A stretch of DNA of 64,000 nucleotides. It comes from Actinomadura meyerae (GTDB lineage Bacteria; Actinomycetota; Actinomycetes; Streptosporangiales; Streptosporangiaceae). The DNA lies in contig NZ_FZOR01000007.1 in assembly GCF_900188445.1 (NCBI RefSeq), forward strand, positions 62,001 to 126,000, read 5' to 3'. Below the pieces are notes generated by a model. That model made no database searches. It was not told the DNA's origin and saw only the letters and a program-made list of their open reading frames with translations. Numbering within the stretch: position 1 is the first letter of the stretch; every line of letters starts with the position of its first letter. Positions 16,119 through 22,889 of this stretch are shown here, piece by piece. The translations under genes were made by a program, and so were the position numbers.

Positions 16119-17866
16119 CCACTCCGCGCCGCACCGCTCCGCCCTTGCGCGGAGGCGGCGAACTCGTCCCGCAGCCGCTGCCGGACGACCTTTCCCAACA
16201 GGTTCCTGGGCAGTTCGGTACGCGGGAGGAACTCCGACGGCACCTTGTAGCGCGACAGGTAGCGCTTGCAGTGCCGCCGCAGCTCGTCGGCCGAGAAAGG
16301 GTAGGCGGGATGCTCCACCACGTGCGCGATGATGCGCTCCCCGCGCCGCGCGTCCGGCACGCCGACCACCGCGCAGTCGTAGACGGCGGGATGGCGGCGC
16401 AGCACCTTCTCCACCTCGGTCGGGAACACGGTGAAGCCGTTCACCTTCATCATGTCCCGCAGGCGGGCCAGGATGGTGATGAAACCCTCCTCGTCCATCA
16501 CGCCGATGTCACCCGTGCGCAGCCACCCCTTCGACAGGGTCTGCGCGGTCGCGAGCGGCGCGTTCCAGTAGCCGGCGAAGACCTGCGGCCCGCGCACGAC
16601 CAGCTCCCCGGCCTCGCCGGGCGGCAGCACCCGCGTCGGCTCGTCCTGGTCGACGACGACCACGTCCGTCGACGGCAGCGGCAGCCCGACGGTCAGGTTC
16701 CGGGCGGTGCCGTCCAGCGGGTTCGCGGTGATGGCCGGGGACGCCTCGGAGAGCCCGTAGCAGTTGGTCAGCCCCTTGGCGCCGAGCCGCTCCAGCCGGT
16801 CGATGGTGCTCTGCGCCATGTCCATCGCGCCGGAGATGTAGATGCGCAGCGACCGCAGGTCCGACGGCCGGAACCGGGGGCTGTCGAGCACCTGCTCGTA
16901 CAGCGTCGGCACGCCCGGGAAGATCGTCGGCCGGTACCTGCGGATCGCGCGCACCACCCGGTCGCCGTCGTAGCGCGGCAGCAGCACCACCGCGCCCGCC
17001 GTCATCACCGGCGCGACCAGGCAGCTCATCAGCCCGAACGAGTGGAACAGCGGCAGCACCGCGAGCGTCACGTCCGTGGCGGGGCGCCCGTCGAGGTCCC
17101 AGGCGTGCTGCTGGCAGGCGTTCGCGACGAGGTTGCGGTGCGTCAGCATCGCGCCCTTCGGGCGGCCCTCCGTCCCGCCGGTGTACTGGATCGCCGCCAG
17201 GTGCCGGGACGGGTCCAGCGGGAGCTGCCGCACGTGCCGCCGCGGCGGCCGCTGCAACTCGCGGAACGGGACGACGCCCGGATCGTCCGGCACGTCCGCC
17301 GCGATGGCCGCGCGGCGCCGCTGCATCTGCACCAGCGGCAGCCGCAGCATGAGCCGCCGCGGCGCTGGCAGGTAGTCGACGAGCGACGTCACCACGATGT
17401 GGTCGAGCCGCAGCCGGGACCGCACGGCCCGCACCGTCGCGAAGGACCGGTCCAGCACGACGGCGACCCGCGCACCGCAGTCGGCGAGCTGCCGGAGCAT
17501 CTCCTCCTCGGTGTAGAGCGGGTTGTGCTGGACGGCGATGGCGCCGCGGCGCAGCACCGCGTAGAACGCGATGACCATCTGCGGGCAGTTCGGCAGGATC
17601 AGCGCGACCCGGTCGCCGGGCTGCACGCCGAGCCGGTGCAGGCCGTCGGCGAACCGGTCCACCGCCTCGCGCAGCTCGCGGTAGCAGAGCCGCCGCCCGA
17701 AGAAGATCAGGGCGGGCCGGCGCGGGTACCGGTCGGCGGCATCGTCGAGGAGCCGTGTGACGGGGATGTCCGGGATGTCGATATCGCCGGGGACACCGGG
17801 CTGATACCTCCGCCGCCAGGCCATGGAACGCAGTGACGAGTGCCACATAGCGCACGATTCAACCAT
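16115..17866 (-). CDS. Long-chain fatty-acid-CoA ligase-like ANL enzyme
   Basis: 583 residues. The adenylation motif is YTGGTEGRPKGAMLTHRNL, followed by CYGLSEASP (A5), RTGDIG and RLRDMMKVNGFTVFPTEVE, with the C-terminal catalytic lysine in NLLGKVVRQ. It would activate an acyl chain as acyl-AMP and form the CoA thioester. Start is uncertain: ATG 17866, 17848 and 17824 are in frame; the last gives MAWRRRYQPGVPG and removes a poorly conserved 14 residues. It is the first gene of a two-gene unit with the phosphotransferase. Confidence 0.88.
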   Translation of the reverse strand: MVESCAMWHSSLRSMAWRRRYQPGVPGDIDIPDIPVTRLLDDAADRYPRRPALIFFGRRLCYRELREAVDRFADGLHRLGVQPGDRVALILPNCPQMVIAFYAVLRRGAIAVQHNPLYTEEEMLRQLADCGARVAVVLDRSFATVRAVRSRLRLDHIVVTSLVDYLPAPRRLMLRLPLVQMQRRRAAIAADVPDDPGVVPFRELQRPPRRHVRQLPLDPSRHLAAIQYTGGTEGRPKGAMLTHRNLVANACQQHAWDLDGRPATDVTLAVLPLFHSFGLMSCLVAPVMTAGAVVLLPRYDGDRVVRAIRRYRPTIFPGVPTLYEQVLDSPRFRPSDLRSLRIYISGAMDMAQSTIDRLERLGAKGLTNCYGLSEASPAITANPLDGTARNLTVGLPLPSTDVVVVDQDEPTRVLPPGEAGELVVRGPQVFAGYWNAPLATAQTLSKGWLRTGDIGVMDEEGFITILARLRDMMKVNGFTVFPTEVEKVLRRHPAVYDCAVVGVPDARRGERIIAHVVEHPAYPFSADELRRHCKRYLSRYKVPSEFLPRTELPRNLLGKVVRQRLRDEFAASAQGRSGAARSG

Positions 17867-17933
17867 TTCTCCGGCGTCCGCGGGGGCGAGCCACCGGGTC
17901 CAGGGGCCCGCAGGCTGCCAGGCCCGGAGCGAC

Positions 17934-18425
17934 CTACCGGGTCCAGCCCTCCGAGGCCGTGACCGTCCGCGCGCCCGGGACCGGCGGCTCGACGGCGCGC
18001 CCCTCGAACGCGGTCGACAGCACGATGTGCGAGTTCATCTCGCCGTGCTCGCCGAGCCGCTCCAGCAGCCCCTCCAGATGCGCCATCGACCCGACCCGCA
18101 CCCTGAGCATCGAGCACCAGTTCCCGCTCAGCTTGTGCACCTCGGTGACCTCCGGCAGGTCCTCCGCGGCGGTCGTCTTCAGCAGGCAGCGGCCGAGCGC
18201 GCAGCGCATCTGCACGAACGCGGTGAGCGGCTGCCCGACCCGCGCCGGATCGACCCGCGCCGCGTACCCGGTGATCACTCCGGACTCCTCCAGCCGCCGC
18301 ACCCGCTCCGCGACCGCCGGGGCGGAGAGGTTGACGAGCCCCGCCAGGCGGTTGAACGACAGCCGCCCGTCCCGCTGCAACTCCGCGAGGATCCGCCAGT
18401 CGGTCTGATCGAGTTCCCTGTCCAC
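17934..18425 (-). CDS. Lrp/AsnC-family transcriptional regulator
   Basis: 163 residues from GTG 18425, where AAGGA lies 9 bases upstream; a TTG two codons earlier is too close to that site. The N-terminal helix-turn-helix is DQTDWRILAELQRDG to LSAPAVAERVRRLEESG, followed by the alpha-beta RAM (AsnC effector) domain from about residue 60. Lrp-type proteins sense amino acids as octamers. It is divergent from an MFS transporter across about 105 bp, which is probably its target. Confidence 0.9.
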   Translation of the reverse strand: MDRELDQTDWRILAELQRDGRLSFNRLAGLVNLSAPAVAERVRRLEESGVITGYAARVDPARVGQPLTAFVQMRCALGRCLLKTTAAEDLPEVTEVHKLSGNWCSMLRVRVGSMAHLEGLLERLGEHGEMNSHIVLSTAFEGRAVEPPVPGARTVTASEGWTR

Positions 18426-18530
18426 GGGCAAAGTCCTTCCGCCGGAATTCCTTGCAAACTAGAAGCAGAAGGCGCCGATCGCCAGTGATCGCCCATTCTC
18501 TCCCGAGACCGGCCTTCATAGCGTTAAGGG

Positions 18531-19679
18531 ATGGCGAAACGCTCGGCACCGATGGCGGCCCTCTGCTCGGGAACCGCGCTGATGAACGCGTCCATGGCGG
18601 TCGCGAGCGCGACCGGCACCCTCGTCGCCGGCGACCGGCTCGGCACCGGCTGGGGCGGCGTCCCCGGCACCGCCGGCATCGTCGGGACGGGCGCCGGGGC
18701 GCTCCTGCTGACCCGGCTCACCCGCCGGCTGGGCCGCCGCGCCGCCTTCGTCCTCGGCTACGCCGCCGCGGCGGCCGGCGCCTGCCTGGCCGCCGCCGCG
18801 GTCGCGGACGGCGACGTCGCGGGGCTGTGCGCCGGCATGCTCCTGCTCGGCCTCGGCAACGCGGGCGCCCAGCTGTCCCGGTACGCGGCCGCCGACCAGT
18901 ACCCGGCCGGGCGGCGCGGATTCGCCATCGGCCTCGTCGTGTGGTCGTCCGCCGCCGGCGCCGTCGGCGGGCCGCTGCTGCTCGACCCGTCCGGCGCCCT
19001 CGCCGGGGACGCCGGGCTCTCCCCGCTGACCGGCCCGTTCCTGCTCGCCGTCCTCACCTGCGCGGTCGCCGCCGTCGCCGCGGCCGGCGTCCCCGGCGCA
19101 CGGCCGGGCACCACCGCGCGGCCGCTGCCGGTGCGCGGGCTCGTCCGGACCCCGGCCGCGCGGTCCGCCCTTGCGGTCATGGTGACCGCGCAGGTCGTGA
19201 TGGTCGCCGTCATGACCGCCGCCCCGCTCGACATGCACCTGCACGGCGACGGCCTGGACGCCGTCGGGATGACGCTGTCCGCCCACACCCTCGGCATGTT
19301 CGCGCTCTCACCGGTCACGGGCCGCCTCTTCGACCGCTTCGGCGCCCGTCCCGTGATCCTCGGAGGGCTGCTCACCCTGGCGTTCTCCACCGCGCTCGCG
19401 GCCGTCGCGCCCGGCTCCGCGGGACGCGCCGCGGCGCTGTTCCTGCTCGGCTACGGCTGGAACCTGTGCTTCGTCGGCGGCAGCGGCCGGCTCGCCCGCG
19501 ACCTCCCCGAGGCGGACCGCCCGCACGTCGAGGGCGCCGTCGACGCCGCCGTCTGGACGATCGCCGCCGCCGCGAGCCTCGCGTCCACCGCCGTCCTGTC
19601 GGCGGGCGGCTACGCGGCCCTGGCCTGGGCGTCCTGCGCCGCGGCCCTGCTGGCCGCCCTCGCCCAGACGCGCCGGTAG
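18531..19679 (+). CDS. MFS transporter, 12-helix type
   Basis: 382 residues, hydrophobic throughout with about 12 segments; the motif-A-like loop is RLTRRLGRRAAFV after helix 2 and GRLFDRFGARPVIL in the second half. ATG 18531 is preceded directly by TAAGGG with almost no spacing, so ATG 18552 may be the true start. Divergence from the Lrp regulator suggests control by an amino acid or related metabolite. Substrate not predictable. Confidence 0.82.
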   Translation: MAKRSAPMAALCSGTALMNASMAVASATGTLVAGDRLGTGWGGVPGTAGIVGTGAGALLLTRLTRRLGRRAAFVLGYAAAAAGACLAAAAVADGDVAGLCAGMLLLGLGNAGAQLSRYAAADQYPAGRRGFAIGLVVWSSAAGAVGGPLLLDPSGALAGDAGLSPLTGPFLLAVLTCAVAAVAAAGVPGARPGTTARPLPVRGLVRTPAARSALAVMVTAQVVMVAVMTAAPLDMHLHGDGLDAVGMTLSAHTLGMFALSPVTGRLFDRFGARPVILGGLLTLAFSTALAAVAPGSAGRAAALFLLGYGWNLCFVGGSGRLARDLPEADRPHVEGAVDAAVWTIAAAASLASTAVLSAGGYAALAWASCAAALLAALAQTRR

Positions 19680-19811
19680 CGCGCCCCCCGTCCCGCCGGA
19701 ACGATCACTCGGGCGGGGCCTGTGCCCGCCGCTCCCGGGCGCTTGTACGCTGTCCCTCACGAGCGCCGACCTCCCGACGTGGCGCACCGAGTAAGGAGAA
19801 CGCGCGGGTTG

Positions 19812-20933
19812 GTGCCCCTGCCGCTGTCCACCGTGATCCGGCCCTACGACTGGGGGTCGCGCACCGCGTTGCCGGAGCTGCTCGGCACCGAGCCGACCGG
19901 GCGCCCGCAGGCCGAACTGTGGGCGGGCGCGCACCCGGCCGCCCCGTCGTCGGTGGACGGGACGCCGCTCAACGTCCTCATCGAACGCGACCCGGCCCGG
20001 ATGCTCGGCGCGCCCTCGATGGCCCGCTTCGGCCCCACGCTGCCCTACCTGCTCAAGGTGCTGGCGGTCGAGAAACCGCTCTCCCTCCAGGTGCACCCCA
20101 CCATGGCGCAGGCGGAGGCGGGCTTCGCCGCCGAAGAGGAGCGCGGCATCCCGCTCGACGACCCCGCCCGCACCTACAAGGACCCGTTCCACAAGCCCGA
20201 GATGGTCTGCGCCCTCACCGACTTCCACGGCCTGTGCGGTTTCCGCGAGCCCACCGCGACGGCGGCCCTCCTCGACGACCTCGCCGTCCCCGAGCTGCGC
20301 CCCTGGGCCGGCGCGCTCCGCACCGAACCGCCCGCGCGCGCCCTGCGCACCGTCCTCACCCAGATGCTGGACGCGAGCTCCGCCCCGATCCGCAAAGCGG
20401 TCGAGCCCGCCCTCACCGGCGTCTACGCCGACATCGCCCGCGCCTACCCCGGCGACCCCGGCGTCCTCGCCGCGCTCCTGCTCAACCACGTCGAGCTGAA
20501 GCCCGGCGAGGCCCTCTTCCTGGACGCCGGCGTCCCGCACTCCTACCTCGGCGGCCTCGCGATCGAGGTCATGGCGAACTCCGACAACGTCCTGCGCTGC
20601 GGCCTCACCGGGAAGCACGTGGACGTCCCCGAACTGATGCGCGTCGTCGAGTTCGCCCCGTCCGCACCCGCCAGGGTCGACCCCGCGGGCGAGCTGTACC
20701 GGGCCGGCGCCGACGAGTTCACCCTCGTCCGCCACGACCTCGCCGACGCCGCCGACCTGCCCACCGGCCTGCCCCAGACGCTCCTCTGCCTCGAAGGCGA
20801 GGCGACGCTCACCACCACCGGCACCCTGACCCTCGGCAGGGGAGAGGCGGCGTTCGTCCCCGCCGGCGCCCCCGCGGTCCACCTCACCGGAAAAGGCACG
20901 CTCTACCGCGTCCTGCCGGGGATCGGGTCATGA
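19812..20933 (+). CDS. manA: Mannose-6-phosphate isomerase, class I
   Basis: 373 residues. Zinc-site and catalytic segments of type I phosphomannose isomerase are visible: LQVHPTMAQAE, HKPEMVCALTDFHGLCGFR and GVPHSYLGGLAIEVMANSDN with GLTGKH. It interconverts mannose-6-phosphate and fructose-6-phosphate. Start is GTG 19812 (or TTG 19809), 13 bases after AAGGAG; family N-termini begin with a short leader to IRPYDWGSRTAL. The stop overlaps the ROK kinase start (ATGA), so isomerase and kinase are probably made together. Confidence 0.93.
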   Translation: MPLPLSTVIRPYDWGSRTALPELLGTEPTGRPQAELWAGAHPAAPSSVDGTPLNVLIERDPARMLGAPSMARFGPTLPYLLKVLAVEKPLSLQVHPTMAQAEAGFAAEEERGIPLDDPARTYKDPFHKPEMVCALTDFHGLCGFREPTATAALLDDLAVPELRPWAGALRTEPPARALRTVLTQMLDASSAPIRKAVEPALTGVYADIARAYPGDPGVLAALLLNHVELKPGEALFLDAGVPHSYLGGLAIEVMANSDNVLRCGLTGKHVDVPELMRVVEFAPSAPARVDPAGELYRAGADEFTLVRHDLADAADLPTGLPQTLLCLEGEATLTTTGTLTLGRGEAAFVPAGAPAVHLTGKGTLYRVLPGIGS

Positions 20934-21850
20934 CCGTCCTCGCGCTCGACATCGGCGGCACCAAGTTCGCCGTCGCCCGCGTCGACCCGTCCGGAACGCT
21001 CCTCGACCGCGCCGAGCACCCCGTCGGCCAGTCGCCCACCGCCACCCTCCGCGGCCTCGTCGCCGACTTCGCCGACCCGTCCGTCACCGCCGTCGGCATC
21101 GGCTCGGCGGGCCCGATCGACACCGCCGCCGGCACGGTCAGCCCCATCAACATCCCCCGCTGGCGCGGCTACCCCCTCGTCGCCGCCGTCCAGCGGCTTG
21201 TTTCCGGCGTCCCCGTCTCCCTCGCCGGCGACGCCCAGTGCATGGCGCTCGGCGAATGGTGGCGCGGCGGCCACGGCGCCCCGTCCCTGCTCGGCATCGT
21301 CGTGTCGACCGGCGTCGGCGGCGGCCTCATCCTCGACGGCCGCCCCTGGACGGGCCGCACCGGCAACGCCGGCCACATCGGCCACGTCCTCGTCGACCCG
21401 GAGGGCGAGCCCTGCATCTGCGGCGCCCGCGGCTGCCTGGAGACGGTCGCCGGCGGCCCCAGCATGGTCCGCTGGGCGCTCGCCCAGGGCTGGACCCTCG
21501 CGACCGGCCGCCCCGACGCCAAGGCCCTCGCCACCGCCGCCCGCGCCGGCGCCCGCATCCCCCTCGCCGCCTTCCAGCGCGCCGCCGCCGCCCTCGCCAC
21601 CGCGATCCTCGGCGTCGCCGCCGTCCTGGACGTCGGCGACGTCGTCATCGGCGGCGGCGTCGCCGCCTCTGGCGACCTCCTCCTCGACCCCCTCCGCAAG
21701 GCCATCGCCGAACGCGCCGGCATGCCCCACCTCCGCGACCTGAACATCACCGCCACCACCCTCGACCGGGACGCCGGCCTCTACGGCGCCGCCGCCCTGG
21801 CCCTCCTGACCTCCGACACCCCCCTCACCCCAACCCCCCTCGATTCCTGA
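20930..21850 (+). CDS. ROK-family sugar kinase (glucokinase/mannokinase/NagK type)
   Basis: 306 residues. The phosphate loop ALDIGGTKFAVA is at residues 5-16; the catalytic Asp is in GDAQCMALGEW; GNAGHIGH follows; and the ROK zinc motif is CICGARGCLE. Unlike the ROK regulator at 24823 it has no DNA-binding domain and keeps all zinc cysteines, so it should be an active ATP-dependent hexokinase. Coupling to manA makes mannose or a hexosamine a plausible substrate. The last 20 residues are Thr/Pro-rich and probably disordered. Confidence 0.9.
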   Translation: MTVLALDIGGTKFAVARVDPSGTLLDRAEHPVGQSPTATLRGLVADFADPSVTAVGIGSAGPIDTAAGTVSPINIPRWRGYPLVAAVQRLVSGVPVSLAGDAQCMALGEWWRGGHGAPSLLGIVVSTGVGGGLILDGRPWTGRTGNAGHIGHVLVDPEGEPCICGARGCLETVAGGPSMVRWALAQGWTLATGRPDAKALATAARAGARIPLAAFQRAAAALATAILGVAAVLDVGDVVIGGGVAASGDLLLDPLRKAIAERAGMPHLRDLNITATTLDRDAGLYGAAALALLTSDTPLTPTPLDS

Positions 21851-22031
21851 GCGCCATCTGGAGCATTCAGGGGTAGCTCTGCCTTCGCTCCCGTGTTTTC
21901 GCAGGTGAATGGCTCTCTGGGGGGCCGCTTGAGACCCACGCGAATGGAGGGCGGATAAGTCCTCCTGAGCGCTTCCTTAACGCGGGCATAAGGGGCGGGC
22001 GCTTGGGGCGGTGGGGTGCGAGGTTCTTGGC

Positions 22032-22295
22032 GTGGCACTGCGCATGGGTAAGCACACCGGTTCGTCCGGCCCCGGTTCGGCGGGGCAGCGGATGCGCCCC
22101 GCGGTGGTCGCCCGGGCCTTCCAGAGGCTGCCGTCCGCGCACCGCGAGATCCTCACCGAGACCGTCTTCCGGGACCGGTCGGTCAACGAGGCCGCCGCCT
22201 CGCTGGGGGTGCCGGTGGACGTGGTCAAGGTCCGCGTCTACCACGCGCTCCGCGCACTGAGCGCGGCGGTGGAGGCGTCCAGGTCCGCGGTCTGA
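22032..22295 (+). CDS. Sigma-70 region 4-only protein
   Basis: 87 residues from GTG 22032 (GAGG 8 bases upstream). Residues 25-85 form a sigma region-4 helix-turn-helix: LPSAHREILTETVFRD then SVNEAAASLGVPVDVVKVRVYHALRAL, as in ECF sigma C-termini. There is no region 2 for core or -10 recognition, so it cannot be a full sigma factor. It could be a DNA-binding partner, an anti-sigma-like decoy, or a remnant. The 181 bp upstream (21851-22031) show no other gene. Confidence 0.72.
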   Translation: MALRMGKHTGSSGPGSAGQRMRPAVVARAFQRLPSAHREILTETVFRDRSVNEAAASLGVPVDVVKVRVYHALRALSAAVEASRSAV

Positions 22296-22376
22296 GGCGC
22301 CTGTAAATGGGTTGCCGGGCGGGAATCGTCGCGGCAGCATGGGCGTTGCACGATACGAGACCGAGAGGAGAGGGAA

Positions 22377-22439
22377 ATGCGAAGCCATCGAATGCACAGC
22401 AGCAGCCCTTCCGGTCTCGGGAGTCGTCGAAGGACGTGA
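22377..22439 (+). CDS. 20-residue small ORF with strong ribosome-binding site
   Basis: The peptide reads MRSHRMHSSSPSGLGSRRRT, preceded by GAGGAGAGGGAA ending at the ATG, an unusually strong site. Only 18 bases separate its stop from a perfect intrinsic terminator, and nothing else is encoded in between. The peptide is basic and Ser/Arg-rich. This looks like an independent short transcript, either a leader-type peptide or a small protein. Whether it is translated is unknown. Confidence 0.5.
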   Translation: MRSHRMHSSSPSGLGSRRRT

Positions 22440-22457
22440 TCAGCGCGTTCTGACGCC

Positions 22458-22491
22458 GACCGCCCGCAGGCCGCGGGCGGTCTTTTGTTTT
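22458..22491 (+). terminator. Intrinsic terminator upstream of the tRNA array
   Basis: GACCGCCCGC (22458-22467) pairs perfectly with GCGGGCGGTC (22473-22482) around AGGCC, followed by TTTTGTTTT. It is the most canonical rho-independent terminator in the window and ends only 3 bases before the first tRNA. Confidence 0.9.
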
Positions 22492-22494
22492 CCC

Positions 22495-22579
22495 GGAGGG
22501 TTGGCCGAGTGGGAAGGCAGCGGCTTGCTAAGCCGTCGTCAGGGGCGACCCTGCGCGAGTTCGAGTCTCGCACCCTCCG
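22495..22579 (+). tRNA. tRNA-Ser (anticodon GCT)
   Basis: Class II tRNA, 85 nt without encoded CCA. Acceptor GGAGGGT/ACCCTCC is perfect; D-stem GCC/GGC; anticodon arm GCGGC-TTGCTAA-GCCGT; long variable arm CAGGG-GCGA-CCCTG; T arm GCGAG-TTCGAGT-CTCGC; discriminator G. It reads AGC/AGU serine codons. All arms fold canonically. Confidence 0.93.
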
Positions 22580-22580
22580 C

Positions 22581-22653
22581 GCCAGGTGGGGACGCTGGTG
22601 TGTCCGGCGGATTCATAGCCCGCGGTAGGCAGGTTCGATTCCTGCACCTGGCA
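22581..22653 (+). tRNA. tRNA with CAT anticodon (Met or Ile2), atypical
   Basis: 73 nt, starts one base after tRNA-Ser. Acceptor GCCAGGT/ACCTGGC, D arm GGAC-GCTGGTGT-GTCC, anticodon arm GCGGA-TTCATAG-CCCGC, T arm GCAGG-TTCGATT-CCTGC, discriminator A. The fold is complete, but position 8 is G instead of T, position 14 is G instead of A, and the last anticodon-stem pair is A-C. It lacks initiator features (no 1-72 mismatch). Elongator Met or lysidine-dependent Ile cannot be told apart by eye. Confidence 0.7.
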
Positions 22654-22654
22654 C

Positions 22655-22727
22655 GTCTCCGTGGCGCAGTGGAGAGCGCGCCGGGTTGCGGACCCGGAGG
22701 TCGCAGGTTCGATTCCTGCCGGAGACA
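22655..22727 (+). tRNA. tRNA-Arg (anticodon GCG)
   Basis: 73 nt. Acceptor GTCTCCG/CGGAGAC, D arm GCGC-AGTGGAGA-GCGC, anticodon arm CCGGG-TTGCGGA-CCCGG, T arm GCAGG-TTCGATT-CCTGC, discriminator A. A20 in the D loop, C35 and A73 agree with arginine identity. Bacteria normally read CGU/CGC with an ACG (inosine) anticodon, so an unmodified GCG arginine tRNA is unusual. The T arm is identical to that of the preceding tRNA. Confidence 0.8.
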
Positions 22728-22728
22728 C

Positions 22729-22801
22729 GGCCTTCGTGGTGTAGTGGTCTGCACGCCAGGTTGTGGTCCTGGAGGTGTCGGTTCGATCCCGATCGAGGGC
22801 C
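22729..22801 (+). tRNA. tRNA-His (anticodon GTG)
   Basis: The extra G(-1) (22729) faces C73 (22801), the hallmark of tRNA-His. Acceptor GCCTTCG/CGAGGGC with one G-T pair, D arm GTGT-AGTGGTCT-GCAC, anticodon arm CCAGG-TTGTGGT-CCTGG, T arm GTCGG-TTCGATC-CCGAT. CCA is not encoded. It ends the array; GH3 starts 88 bp downstream. Confidence 0.88.
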
Positions 22802-22889
22802 CTTTGTCCGTGGTGGGGACCGCCAGAAATTGCTCATGCCCGGACATCCGGTTGGGTTGCGTTTGATCAACCCTGGAAATGCTCTCCGC

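Noticed and set aside
22851-22874. GGGTTG...CAACCC hairpin before the GH3, considered as a terminator or operator
   Set aside because: Short arms, no T tract, and no matching site elsewhere in the window.
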